DNA of 64,000 nucleotides from Margaritifera margaritifera (lineage: Eukaryota > Mollusca > Bivalvia > Unionida > Margaritiferidae), in contig JAQPZY010001242.1 in NCBI GenBank assembly GCA_029931535.1, positions 1,054,001 through 1,118,000 of the forward strand, read 5' to 3'. A program made the translations under genes and the position numbers. The notes below the pieces were generated by a model, which saw nothing but the letters and a program-made list of their open reading frames with translations, was not told the origin of the DNA and ran no database searches. Each line of letters starts with the position of its first letter. The stretch's first letter is position 1. This document shows positions 11,313-23,320 of the stretch, piece after piece.

Positions 11313-12001
11313 TAAAGGACAATTACATACAATACACAAAATACGAAAGCGTGCAGTATCCTTGATGTGCCTCATCATATGTCATCAGCAACTCTGCGTA
11401 AGGAATTAAATTGGCAAAACAGAGATGCAAAACCTGACTTTCAAAAATCAGTTCTTGTTTACAAAACCATAAGCATCTGCTTACAAGACTGAATTGTTGG
11501 AACCAAATTCAACCAACTATTCATTATGCTCAGCCAGGGATAGTAATCTAAAGATTCCTAGACCAAACACTGCGCAATTCAAATGCAGTTTTCAGGTGCT
11601 TAGATATGGAAATCAATTCACCTAAATGTCAGAATGGCAAGCTCAACAGACAGTTTCAGAAGGAAATGTCTTGAATTTGTACAAAGTGAGTGAACACACA
11701 CACAAGTACATGTAATATTGCTTCCTGCCATTACAGTGTTAAAAACTGCCATTATACATGTATTAAAATGTTGAATGCCGTTCCTTATTTTACGATGACT
11801 TACTTTGGCATGATTTAATGTCTCATAATAGTATTTGTACCATTATTGCTAGTGCTGGTATAGTTAGTTAGTACTATGTTGTATTTGATGTTTGTTGTTA
11901 TATGCATGCTGTAGATAACTTTGGTAGATTCTTTTAGAGCAGTACATAGCCTTGAGGGAGATTAGTCATGTCCTCATAGAGCTACTCTCTTAAAATAAAG
12001 A

Positions 12002-12042
<41 letters not shown>

Positions 12043-12043
12043 A
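11313..12043 (+). pseudogene. LINE (non-LTR retrotransposon) 3' end, C-terminal ORF2 remnant
   Basis: Two frames together give LHTIHKIRKRAVS, then ATLRKELNWQNRD, FQKSVLVYKTISI and later SNLKIPRPNTAQF. These match the region after the reverse transcriptase in Jockey/CR1/L2-type LINEs (a Q..RA motif, L.W..R, then R....IPR). At least one frameshift and several stops break it. It ends in an (ATT)n microsatellite at 12001-12043, a typical LINE 3' tail. The clade is not resolved. Confidence 0.72.
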
Positions 12044-12230
12044 AATGGTTTTTGGAGTTTTGCCCAAGAAACAAAAGCGAGGATAATGGATGGATGGACA
12101 AAAACATAAAAATTACTGAAACTGAAGAATTAATAATAGCAAAGACACAGCTGTACCACTAGTTTACTATGTAGACCAAGCGAAACTCTAGATAAGAATT
12201 TAATTAATTAAGTATTTTACTCCCTGGTTT

Positions 12231-12420
12231 GGGAGCTGCGGTAGCTCAGTTGGTAAAGTGTCGGACTCATAATTCGAGGGTTGCGGGTTCGATACCTGCC
12301 AAGGCCAGCCTGGGTCAACTGTCTTGATGTGTCCTTGGGTAAGGCACTTACTGTAGCTCCCATTTATTCAGCATGATATAACTAACAATTTGTTAAAAGT
12401 GCCATTAAAACAAACAAAAC
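12231..12420 (+). mobile_element. tRNA-derived SINE (well preserved)
   Basis: The head GGGAGCTGCGGTAGCTCAGT contains the A box. The B box is GGGTTCGATACC, the body GTGTCCTTGGGTAAGGCACT and the tail GCCATTAAAACAAACAAAAC. Confidence 0.9.
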
Positions 12421-12630
12421 TGGAACTAATTGCATTTTTTAAAAATTCAATGGCATTACTTTCTCTACACCACAAAACACAAACTTATGATACCAGATTC
12501 GGTCTTAATCATCAAGATCTTAATCACAAGGTTCACACACTTTTTGAGACAAAAATTTCCAGGTCTTTTCCAGGTTTTTTCCTGGATGAAATTTATTTTT
12601 TTAATTGCTCACTTATGACCCTTGTTTTTG

Positions 12631-12804
12631 TGAGTTTTAACGGCACTTTTAACACTGTATTGGCTCGAGCATGCTGAGGAAATTGGAACTACAGTAAGTG
12701 CCTTTCCCAAGGAAACACTGAGGCAACCAAACTGGGCTGGCCTGGGCAGGTATCATACCATGACCCTTGCATTACAAGTAAGACATTCTACCAACTGAGC
12801 TCCC
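12631..12804 (-). mobile_element. tRNA-derived SINE, inverted relative to 12231-12420
   Basis: Reverse complement of the same subfamily: the tail GTTTTAACGGCACTTTTAAC comes first, then AGTGCCTTTCCCAAGGAAAC, and it ends at GAGCTCCC. Confidence 0.87.
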
Positions 12805-13189
12805 TTACTGAACAGAATCAAAATCATTTTGGCCTAGAAGATGTGCATTTTTTAATTAAAAGCTCTTTCTCTTTTGAGATTCTTCCATAAAATATGAATT
12901 AGACTTACAGTGTATGGCCATGCACAGAATGTATCATAGAAACTAGAATAATTTTTGAAATTCATATAAATCTGCATGTAATTCATTTTGATTTATAAAA
13001 CAAAAATGTTAACCTTACAATGCTTAACTGCATAGGCCACTATAAAGAAAGTTTTTAAGAAAAGGGTTGTTTTAAATTTTGACAAAAAGCCGATACACTG
13101 ACAGCTTAGGACTAAATGCTTAAAATTAAATCACTTTGCATAATTGGAATGCATTAAAAAATGTCTTTCTGCATTTTTAGTCAATTTAT

Positions 13190-13670
13190 TTACATCAAAT
13201 ATGCAAATACACCGCTGATCGAGAGTTATGGCCATGTTTCATTGAGATATCTTGAACAATTTTAGAGTTATGCTCTGAAAACAAAAGTGTAAATGATGAA
13301 TCAATGGATAAAAATGTTAAAAATATTGCAACTGAAGAATCGTGAATACATGTAGCAAGCAAAAGGAACATCTACACCAGGAGTCAAATACATGTACAAA
13401 ATTTCTGAGATACATATAAATATATCTTAAACATTCTTGGAGTTTTGTCCCAGAAATGATGTGGATAATGAGTAGATGTATGCATAAACTGATAAAAACA
13501 TTCAAAATATTGAAACTGAAGAATTGTGATAAGCACAAGACACATTTGGACCACTGGTCTAATATGTGTACCAAAGTTCATAGAGATGTCTTGAATGGTT
13601 TTGTTGTTATGCTCCGGAAACAAAAGTGTGATGTGATGGATGAACCAACTAGCAGACAGAGATGGAACCT
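13190..13670 (+). repeat. Diverged tandem units of about 160 bp
   Basis: Units share ATTGCAACTGAAGAAT, AAGTTCATAGAGATGTCTTG and GTTATGCTC.GGAAACAAAAG blocks. About three units are seen. Confidence 0.65.
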
Positions 13671-13989
13671 CATTCCTACTGTATATCCCTCGCCACCTTC
13701 ATTGGGCAGAGGATAATAATTATTGAATAGCTCCTGAAATAGGTATAGGAATTATGTACACAAAAATATCTTGTATTAAGGAGTTAATTTACTACAAATT
13801 CAGATTTAGAAAATTTTAGGATATGTAACCAATTAACAGAAGAATGGATTCCATCTGTCTGTCTGTCTATCTATCCATCACACTTTCCAGCAATTTAGGT
13901 CCAAATGTTTATATACAGTAATATGTATTTTTCTTCCCTGTGTTTATCAAAACTCAGCATTAATAAAGAATTTTCAATGGTCCCTTGGG

Positions 13990-15310
13990 TTTTGTTCAGG
14001 GTTTCCTTATAAACAGCCTCACAGCATTGTAATTTCAGTAATATTGTCCCTTCTGCTCTCTAACTTATGAGCAGCTTAAGATAAATGGATGAAACTTGGT
14101 ATACTGGTATACTTGTATATTGTCACAAGAAGATGTGTCATATTCTACATGTGGGTCCTATCTTCAAGGTCAAGGTCACGTTTCTATATTTATGGTTGCT
14201 TTTGTTTCTGCCTGATATGATGAAAGTTGTTTGAGGTTCAAGGTAGAATCATGGTGTTTCTCTTTTTGATGGTATCTTGTGTATCATAGTCAAGGTTTTA
14301 TCTTCATGATCAAGGTCAGTGATTGATTTCTTCTCCTTTTCTGCACTTTACTCTAATGCCCTTTATGATATGGCCATGAAACCTAAAATACTGGCCTCTA
14401 ACTTTGACCCGAAAGATAGAACCCTGGATGTGGTGCATAACACAACTTCCTGTGATAAGATATAACTATACCAAGTTTCATTCCTTACTAAACAAATGCT
14501 TCTAATGTTACACTGAAAAGAATAGAATGAAGGAAACTTAAAATACAGATTCATGACCTTGACTTTTTGAAGACAGGAGCCCCAATGTGTGGTATGTGAA
14601 AACCTTTTATTAATGATGGCAGAAAGGAAAGTGGGATGAAAAACTTGAATATTGACCTGTGACACTGACCTTGAAGATAGGGCCCCAATGTGGTAGATGA
14701 CACACCTTCAAATGATAATGTACAAGTATACCAAGTCAGGGCAGCATATTTAACTTGGTTACTTTCCATGTCTGCCCAGCATCTCTACAGATCTGTCACA
14801 AGGGTCAGTCAGATTTCCTAAATGCAGACTTTTGGTGATCTCACAATGGAAGGAGGGGGGAGGCAAAATCAGAATTTACATGTTTATGTATATATGTATA
14901 TGTATTTAGTGAAGGCAGAAGCTATCTTTGGCTTCTAAAGTTACCCAAACAAGTTGTGGTTTGTACTCTGTCAGTTTTTTTAAAATTCAAACCTACAAAA
15001 TTGTGCCATAAAGCATTAAACCAAACCAAACTGAACTGTACACCATGTACATGTTTAGAAATTTTGGTAAATGTTGCAGCCTTACACATGTGGTACATGA
15101 CACACATTCTAATCATTATTCATCAAGTTTCATTTCTTAATCTCAAATGGAACAAAAAGGAAAGTGTGATGGAAAAGAACAAATACTGAACAGTGATCTT
15201 GGCCTTGAAGATAGGGCCCCAATGTGGTATGCATCACACCTTGTATGAGCATGTATAACTATGCCAAGTTTCATCCCTTTAACTCCAACAGATTTTTGTG
15301 AAAAATCAGG
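13990..15310 (+). repeat. Dispersed repeat units rich in TGACCTTGA
   Basis: Repeated blocks GACCTTGAAGATAGGGCCCC..ATGTGGT (14669, 15200), ACCAAGTTTCAT.CCTT and related words. TCAAGGTCAAGGTCA occurs near 14164. No coding content was recognised. Confidence 0.6.
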
Positions 15311-15486
15311 GGACAGAGGACAATAAATACAACACAGCAAAATGTGAAATACTGAGATATGGTACAGATGCCATTAAAAGACATGGTTCAAATTAATTAA
15401 AGAGAGACATTTTTTTTCATATCCAATACAAAAGTAGCATATTACATGAAGCAACATCCACCACATGCCTGACAAAGTCAGGGACC

Positions 15487-15721
15487 TAGGGCAGTCGAGT
15501 TGTCTACGGCACTCTCCTTTATAGAACACTCACATCTCACCTCTATCCATGTGCGTTCTTGGCTCAACCAACGTGGGTATGTGAGAAAGTTTGCCAGTAG
15601 TTTCCCGTGGGTTGGTGGTTCTTCCTGGGGTCTTCCCAGGTTCTTCCTCCACCAAATATACTGGCCACCATGTATTGCCTATCATGTTCTGCAAAATGGC
15701 ACAAAAAAAACCCCCCAAACC
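15487..15721 (+). mobile_element. SINE, tRNA-Leu/Ser-like head family (diverged)
   Basis: Same family as 17663-17920. It shares CACATCTCACCTCTATCC, AACGTGGGTATGTGAGAAAG, the GGTTCTTCC blocks and TCTGCAAAATGGC. Confidence 0.83.
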
Positions 15722-16148
15722 TGATAAAGCCTTTAATACCTAATACATGTCCTCACTGAAATACAAACCAAATCAAAGCCATATTCGTTTGTTTTTTGTT
15801 TTGTGGGTTTAATGCCATCTTCAACTATTAGATATTACCTATCAGAAGTTTTTCAAGTAAACTTCTCCATACTTCCTATTTTCAAAGGGTTTTCTGCACT
15901 AAATACAATGGATACTCAATAATCAGTTGAATCTTTGTGAAAATCTACATACAGCTGTAGGTCATTAAATCATTCAAATGTACTACAGTACTCCCTTTAA
16001 GGCCCACAACACAATATTTATGAAAAGTCAGTGATGCATGAAATATAGATTACAATGATATACTTTTGTCATGGGGCTGTAATATTCATGTGAGCTGGCC
16101 CTGCAGCCAATGGAAAAATCTCTGTTAAGTTAACCCCTAACATCCTGA

Positions 16149-16844
16149 AGTCATGTCATTATGGGTGTCCAATCAAAGGTCTTTGAGTTATGTCATTATG
16201 GGTGTCCAACCGAATGTCTTTGAGTCATGTCATTATGGGTGTCCAATCAAAGGTCTTTGAGTCATGTCATTATGGGTGTCAAATCAAAGGTCTTTGAGTC
16301 ATGTCATTATGGGTGTCAAATCAAAGGTCTTTGAGTCATGTCATTATGGGTGTCAAATCAAAGGTCTTTGAGTCATGTCATTATGGGTGTCAAATCAAAT
16401 GTCTTTGAGTCATGTCATTATGGGTGTCAAATCAAATGTCTAAGTCAAGTCATTATGGGTGTCCAATCAAAGGTCTTTGAGTCATGTCATTATTGGTGTC
16501 CAATCAAAGGTCTTTGAGTCATGTCATTATGGGTGTCCAATCAAAGGTCTTTGAGTCATGTCATTATGGGTGTCAAATCAAATGTCTAAGTCAAGTCATT
16601 ATGGGTGTCCAATCAAAGGTCTTTGAGTCACATCATTATGGGTGTCCAATCAAAGGTCTTTGAGTCATGTCATTATGGGTGTCAAATCAAATGTCTAAGT
16701 CAAGTCATTATGGGTGTCCAATCAAAGGTCTTGGGTCGTCATTATGGGTGTCCAATCAATGGTCTTCAAATCATGTCATTATGGGTGTCCAATCAAAGAT
16801 CTTTGAGTCATGTTATTATGGGTGTCCAATCAAAGGTCTTTGAT
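16149..16844 (+). repeat. 37-bp satellite array, about 19 units
   Basis: The unit contains GTCATTATGGGTGTCCAATC and AAAGGTCTTTGAGTCAT. Variants carry CAAATCAAA or the shortened AATGTCTAAGTCAAG form, and these variants recur in blocks, pointing to higher-order duplication. Confidence 0.95.
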
Positions 16845-17662
16845 AGGTCTTTAGCGTGGAATGAATTTTAATCGTTGAAAATACACAACGGGCGAAAGGC
16901 AGGGGATGTGGCATATCTATAAAATTCATCACAATGCTATATTAAATGGTTTGAAATATGATATTTGGGGGGGGATTTTTTTTCTCACCAAACTGTGCCT
17001 GTATGGAGTTACAGAGGAAAGCACATATCATATTGATTTTAAGTTTTGACCACTGGGTAACTGTATTAGTTTGTCTTTTCAAAATGCCTTTCCTTTTATC
17101 AGCGACTTTAAATGTCATCCTTTACTTTGACTTTTGTCTCCTCCATTATGATTGATCTTCATCATCCACTTGTGAACTTGCACTGAAAGTTTAGTAAGTC
17201 TGCAAATAGACATTTCAAATACTGTATGAAATGACCACTACAACTTTACCTCTGACCTTCACATGATTTCTGCATATTTTCAGATGAACTAGATGAATGG
17301 TCAGCAATCTGCTCATGTACATGTAAATATACCCCCACCTCTCCTGAATACCACCCCTATCCCATGATGGAGATGAATCTATACCATAACTAACCCAAAA
17401 TAGTTCCACCCACCAATTTTAAAAACACAATAATTTCAAAATTTTCAATAATTTTAAACAGTATAAAAATTATCCGGACACCAAGAAAGGTTTTTTAAAG
17501 CCAGCTAAAAAAAAAACAAGTTTCATCTTGAGCCAGTTGGCATAATTATTTAATAAATTACTTTGATAACTGTAAAATTAGCATCACATTGAGCTGACAT
17601 GTCATTGTAGACTTCTTTTATGTCTGCCGCTGGAAAGCATACAAAGGAAGACAAAGCAGTCA
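16845..17662. other. No gene or recognisable element
   Basis: AT-rich sequence with short open frames and a G8 run near 16966. Nothing supportable. Confidence 0.45.
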
Positions 17663-17920
17663 GGGGCCATGGGTGGCCGAGTGGTCTAAGGCGCTCACCT
17701 TTACAGATCACTGACATCTCACCTCTGTCAGCGTGGGTTCGAGTCTCAGGCTCGGCCAACGTGGGTTTGTGAGAAAACTTGCCAGTAGCTTCCCGTTGGT
17801 CGGTGGTTCTTCCCGGGGTTTTCGCAGGTTCTTCTTCCACCAAATATAATGGCTGCCATCTATAGCCTATCATGTGCTGAAAAATGGCGTTAAACCCATA
17901 GCAACCAACCAACCAACCAA
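17663..17920 (+). mobile_element. SINE with tRNA-Leu/Ser-like head (best copy)
   Basis: The head GGTGGCCGAGTGGTCTAAGG, a long variable arm and the B box GGGTTCGAGTCTC give a tRNA-like shape. The acceptor arm does not pair and the sequence runs on into the CGTGGGTTTGTGAGAAAACT body and an (ACCA)n tail. This is therefore a SINE rather than a tRNA gene. Confidence 0.88.
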
Positions 17921-17989
17921 CAAAGCAGTCGTGCATATCAATTCCTATTCTCACTTAAGCGAATTAACGTGTGTGATATAAAGGGTTTA

Positions 17990-18530
17990 AATTTATTGAT
18001 ATGCGCATCTTTAGGAGATGACTATAATATTTACCAGTTTCATGGCAATCCATAAAAAATTTCAGGTTCAGTTGCACTAACGAGATTGTGTCGTACATTG
18101 CGTTAAGGTACAAGACAAAAAGGGCAATAACTCTAACAAAAATTACAGGAACAAAGAGATTTGTTAAAATGCACATTTTCAGGTGATGAAAATAGAATTA
18201 AAATGTTTCAAGGCAATCCATCAAAAACTGCTGGATTATTTGTGCCAAAGAGATTGTTATACACTGTGTTAAGCTACAAAGCAAATAAGCACTAATTGTA
18301 ACAAAAATTGCAGCAGCAAAGAAATTTATGAATATCTGCATCTTCAGGTGATGACAATAATATTTACGGAGTTTCGTGTAAATCCATCACAAACTGTGGG
18401 CCTAGTTGCACCAACAAGATTGTGTCATACACTATTACAAAGGGGCAATAACTCTAACAAAAATTGCAGGGGCAAAGTGATTTGTCCATATGTGCATCTT
18501 TAAGTGTCGACCATAATATTTACCTAAAAA
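17990..18530 (+). repeat. Diverged tandem units of about 170 bp (three copies)
   Basis: Units share TGCATCTTCAGGTGATGA, AATCCATCA.AAACTG, GTTGCAC.AACAAGATTGTGT and AACAAAAATTGCAG blocks. Confidence 0.72.
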
Positions 18531-18966
18531 AAGGATCCACAGATGCCTTTTGACAAAATGTAGCTAACCTAATTCAGTCCAATGACCAGGCAGTATCAAT
18601 TAATAATATTCTTCACACACATGTTTCTGAACATTTAATAATTACCACGATTCTGTTTTAGCAGCCAACATACATGTATGCAACAGAAGTACTATGTCTG
18701 CAGAGATTTTTCAGTCATCCTTGAATGGGATGGGGTGGGGGAGGGGCAAAACAGGCCCCAGTTCCTTGCTCACCAAGTGTAAATCACCAAATCACCAAGT
18801 GTCAATCGCTGGACTTGTTCAGCCATCTCTTGTCTGCCACCATAAAAGCTCAAACAAATGTACTAAAACACCCATAAAACTTCTTAAGTTTTTACTCAAT
18901 GCAAAATTCCAAATTTCAACAATATGTTTTGGCCCCACTACAACAGTTGTTGGGCATATAGTGTTA

Positions 18967-19808
18967 CACATGTCACTACCTAGACCATACTTTGGTGTTA
19001 CCCTTGTCACTACCTAGACCATGCTTTGGTGTTACCCTTGTCACTACCTAGACCATGCTTTGGTGTTACCCTTGTCACTACCTACACCATACTTTGGTGT
19101 TACCCTTGTCACTACCTAGACCATACTTTGGCATTACCCTTGTCACTACCTAGACCATACTTTGGTGTTACCCTTGTCACTACCTAGACCATACTTTGGT
19201 GTTACCCTTGTCACTACCTAAACCATGCTTTGGTGTTACCCTTGTCACTACCTAGACCATACTTTGGTGTTACCCTTGTCACTACCTAGATCATACTTTG
19301 GTGTTACCCTTGTCACTACCTTGACCATACTTTGGTGTCACCCTTGTCACAGCCTAGACCATACTTTGGTGTTACCCTTGTCATTACCTAAACCATGCTT
19401 TGGTGTTACCCTTGTCACTACTTAGACCATACTTTGGTGTTACCCTTGTCACTACCTAGACCATACTTTGGTGTTACCCTTGTCACTACCTTGACCATAC
19501 TTTGGTGTTACCCTTGTCATTACCTAGACCATACTTTAGTGTTACCCTTGTCACTACCAAGACCATACTTTGGTGTTACCCTTGTCACTACCTAGACCAT
19601 ACTTTGGTGTTACCCTTGTCACTACCTAGACCAGACTTTGGTGTTACCCTTGTCACTACCTAGACCATACTTCGGTGTTACCCTTGTCACAGCCTAGACC
19701 ATACTTTGGTGTTACCCTTGTCACAGCCTAGACCATACTTTGGTGTTACCCTTGTCATTACCTAGACCATACTTTGGTGTACCCTTGTCACAGCCTAGAC
19801 CATACTTT
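18967..19808 (+). repeat. 34-bp satellite array, about 25 units
   Basis: The unit contains ACCATACTTTGGTGTTACCC and TTGTCACTACCTAG with little divergence. Variants ACAGCCTAG and ATTACCTA are scattered through it. Confidence 0.95.
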
Positions 19809-20990
19809 AGTTATGTTTGACATTAGGTTCAGTTTTCAGTCATCCAAGTTCCTTAAACACATTTCTTCTTTTTGTTTTTTAATCACTCAAAATTGTTGGC
19901 CTATCTAATTGTCTAAGGCCTTTTCCCTATCCCAATGGAAAAATATTTTTCTGTCTCTAAAATTGATAGGTATGCAAAATAAACAGATGGTCTAAACAAA
20001 GTTTACATTGTCACACAACAGTCTTACTTAACAGTTATTGTGAAGCATCACATGTAAAATGTAACTTTACTTTTATTATTTTACCAAACTAATGTTAAGC
20101 CATTTTACCAAACTAATGTTAAACCTAGGGGCATATGAAGTTGTTGTATTTCAATTCCAAGTGTAACATTACAAAGTAATGTGAATTGCCCCATATCAGT
20201 GTCTGCCAATCAACTCACCTTAATCTCTCTGTACAAGAAGTTGTTGACCTGTCCAACATTATTTTATCTCCTCCGAAAAATCAACACCACTTACTAACAG
20301 GCAGGACCAATACAAACCTGCCTTATCCTGTTGTATTCACAGATCCTGAATCAAAAACTACAATAAAATCATTAGCATGGACCCCAATTTCAAAACAAAT
20401 TTGCAGTCTGCACTGCTAGTTGGGTCTGGGTCTAGAATTAATTCTAGACTGAGTTGATCTTTTATGTACATGTAAGTACGATAGTAGTAGCCCTGAAGTA
20501 ACTTCATGGTCCTGATAAACCTTGCAGGGAAGCAAGTGATTTTGTCACCTCTTGTCTAAAATCATCATGGCTAACCTCAGGTACACCCCTGGGTGGCCCA
20601 TATAAATACAAACAAGTAGTCAAATTGCTGTTCAACAGCAATCAAAGGTAGGCTTGGTCAAGGTAATCCATGGATTTTTCTTCGGTAAGTAGGAATGGTG
20701 CCTGGGCACAACATTTGGTAAAGAATTAGACCCATGGGTAAGAAAATGTTCAGGAGTAAATTGCAAACATTGGGAATTGTGCACGATTTTGAAATATTTC
20801 TCACTGGGAAAGGAGCCCATTTTTGACCCCCGACAAAAATCCTTGTAATATCACACACCTGCCATACCCAAATTGTGTACACATTACAAGCTGACCCTAT
20901 CAGTAATTAACACTGACCCAGAAAGATTTACATCACATATTCATGCCTTGGTAGAGAAATAACATAAATAAAATTCAATAAAGTAGTCAG
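19809..20990. other. No gene or recognisable element
   Basis: AT-rich sequence with a two-unit repeat (CCAAACTAATGTTAA) at about 20084-20121. No supportable coding segment. Confidence 0.5.
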
Positions 20991-21181
20991 GGGAGCTGCA
21001 GTGGCTTGGCGGTTAGAGTGCCAGACTCGCGACCAAAAAGGGTACAGGTTCAAATCCTACCATTGGACCACCCTGGGTCAGCTACCGTGGTGTGTCCTTA
21101 ATTGGGCAAGGCACTTTACTCCAATTGCCTCGGCACTTAATAACCTGTGTTGATGTACCATAAAGCACCAAACCAAACCAA
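20991..21181 (+). mobile_element. tRNA-derived SINE
   Basis: Head GGGAGCTGCAGTGGCTTGGC, B box GGTTCAAATCC, body CACCCTGGGTCAGCTACCGT then GGGCAAGGCACTTTACTCC, and tail CCATAAAGCACCAAACCAAA. Confidence 0.9.
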
Positions 21182-21307
21182 TAAAGTAGTCTATTGAGGT
21201 TACAAGTGTACTTTTATAACATTACCCTCATTTTTTTTTACAAAAGAACTTAATTTAAAATCAACATTTTTTCTACTGAAAATTTCAATTTCACTAGCTT
21301 CAAATTT

Positions 21308-21600
21308 GATGTTAAATACATAAGATTTCATTGGAGCGTTAAAATGAATGTAAATTACAGCAGATTTCATTGGAGCCTTAAAATGAATGTAAATTACAGC
21401 AGATTTCACTGGAGCTTTAAAATTAATCTAAAATACAGAAGATTTCATTGGAGATTGGAATTTGATGTAAAATACAGAAGATTTCATTGGAGTTTTGAAT
21501 TTGATGTAAAATACAGAAGATTTCATTGGAGTTTTGAATTTGATGTAAAATACAGATGATTTCATTGGAGCTTTAAATCTGATGTAAAATACAGAAGATC
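21308..21600 (+). repeat. 39-bp tandem array, about 7.5 units
   Basis: Units contain GATTTCATTGGAG and TTTGATGTAAAATACAGAA. The period is a multiple of three, so frames stay open on both strands without being genes. Confidence 0.93.
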
Positions 21601-22229
21601 TCATTACAGAAAAAACAGATGAGTGCATCAGAGGTACAGTACCAAAAAATCCTGGCAGTGTCATTATTGCTACATGTTGGTATAGAGAGGGCATGTGGGT
21701 TGGGGTATTGACATGTCATGCAAACTTGGAGCAAAATATTATTCGTGAGATTTAGCTCACAGTGCCAGGCATCTATATAAATCAAAAAGAATTATTACCT
21801 ATGACTGTTTGTATTTTTTTCAATTGAATTTCAGGCAATGAAACTTTCAAAATGTATTTGTTATATTAGTTGCCTTTTATATGACATATTTGGGAAATCA
21901 CAAGATTGGGGTCTTTATCAGCAAGGAAAAAGGTGTTTTCATTGACTGAAAATCATGAATAGGGAGTGTGGGGGTTTTTTTAAAATAAAAAAAATTCAAT
22001 GAGCAACAGTACCATTTTCTTGGGTAAAGTGACACTGCTCCTGGGACATGGGGCCGAGATCAAGGGCAACCTCAATAAGCTATGGCAAAAGTCAATACTA
22101 CACAAGTAACATCTTCTTTGTCTTCATAAATAAAAGTATTTTACATTCTGAACAACAAGATTACCACAATCAGTACATTATACACCCAGTATGTCAAATT
22201 ATTTTGCAGAAAATGTTCTTCTTTCAATC

Positions 22230-22800
22230 TGAGTGACCTTGATCTTTGATATTATGACCCCAAAATCAATACATGCCTTTCCGGTCACAAATGCAAGCCA
22301 TCCACAAAGTTTGGTAATGGTTTGTGGTATAGGACTTATTTTAAGTAAACTGTTTACCCTCTTGGAGTCCCTCTTACATTGACCATGACCTTTAAACCCA
22401 AAAATCGACAGAAGTCTTCCTTGTCTCAACTTAGTGAAGGCATGTGTAACAAAAAAAGTAGTTTTGTGTATACAATTTTCTTTCTTCCAGTCCTTTTGAC
22501 CATGACCTTTGATCTTTAATATCCAAAATGAAAAGGTGTCTTCCTTGTTTCAAATGCAAGCCATGCATCAATGCAGATGATAAAGAACTCAAGATATTGT
22601 GCAGAAACCATTTTTCTTTTTTAGAGTCACTAAATTTGACCTTGTACATGTATCTTTTGACCCCATAATCAAAAAGTGTCTTTCTTATCTCAATATACAA
22701 ACAATTTTCAAAGTCTGGTCATGCTATTTTGTAGACAGGCAAAGTTATTGTGTGGAAAACAGTTTCCCTTCTTATAGTCCCTGTGACCTTGACCGCTGAC
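22230..22800 (+). repeat. Diverged tandem units of about 150 bp with TGACCTTTGA words
   Basis: Units share GACCTTTGATCTTTAATATC-like text, AAAAGTGTCTT.CTT.TCTCAA and GTTT.CC.TCTT..AGTCCCT, at about 22240, 22380, 22500, 22640 and 22780. Confidence 0.7.
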
Positions 22801-22894
22801 ATTTTTGAGCCTCACATACATGAAAATTGATCAATGTCTGTTTTTTTATATCTCTGTTTTTATCTATTAAATTCATTTAGAGATATAGTTTCAT

Positions 22895-23107
22895 TTCGTT
22901 TTGTGGGGTTTAGCATCATTTTTCAGTATATGGTAACCAGTATATTTGGTGGAGTAAGAGCCCGAGAAGATCCTGGAAAGAACCACTGGCAAGCTTTCTC
23001 ACATACCCACAATGGTCAAGCCGAGACTTTAACCCATGCAGACAGAGGTGAGATGTGAGTAATATGTAAAGGCAAGTGCTTTAGACCACTTGGTCACCCA
23101 TGGCCCC
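22895..23107 (-). mobile_element. SINE, tRNA-Leu/Ser-like family, inverted
   Basis: Reverse complement of the 17663-17920 family: GCCATGGGTGACCAAGTGGT at the head end (right side), then CTCACCTCTGTC and GCTTTCTCACATACCCAC. Confidence 0.83.
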
Positions 23108-23129
23108 TTTAGAAATAGAGCTTAGAGCT

Positions 23130-23320
23130 ACCATATATATTTGTTTATAAGTCGAGTCCAACTGCAAACTGCAGAGACCCAGATCTACCATCACATAATG
23201 CACTGGCAGATCTGGGACTATGCAGTTTGCTAGGAGTAATCAGTGCAACAAACAACATAGACCCTGATCTGCCAGTGCATTAAGCAACAGGACTTGGTTT
23301 ATAAGCAAGTATATACAGTA
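23130..23320 (+). repeat. T-shaped MITE copy D (hairpin 2 damaged)
   Basis: The outer arms and hairpin 1 are intact. Hairpin 2 is cut short after GCATTAAGCAACAGG, and its 3' arm is missing. Confidence 0.85.

Noticed and set aside
16149..16844. CRISPR-like regular repeats
   Set aside because: Units are contiguous with no unique spacers, and the context is animal nuclear DNA. It is a satellite.
17663..17760. Functional tRNA-Leu or tRNA-Ser gene
   Set aside because: The acceptor stem does not pair, and the sequence continues into a SINE body shared with three other loci.
18694..19595. Repeated peptide frames over the 34-bp array
   Set aside because: Stops interrupt each frame every few units. 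The pattern comes only from the satellite.
21200..21694. Frames on both strands across the 39-bp array
   Set aside because: A unit length divisible by three keeps frames open on both strands. No other coding evidence.
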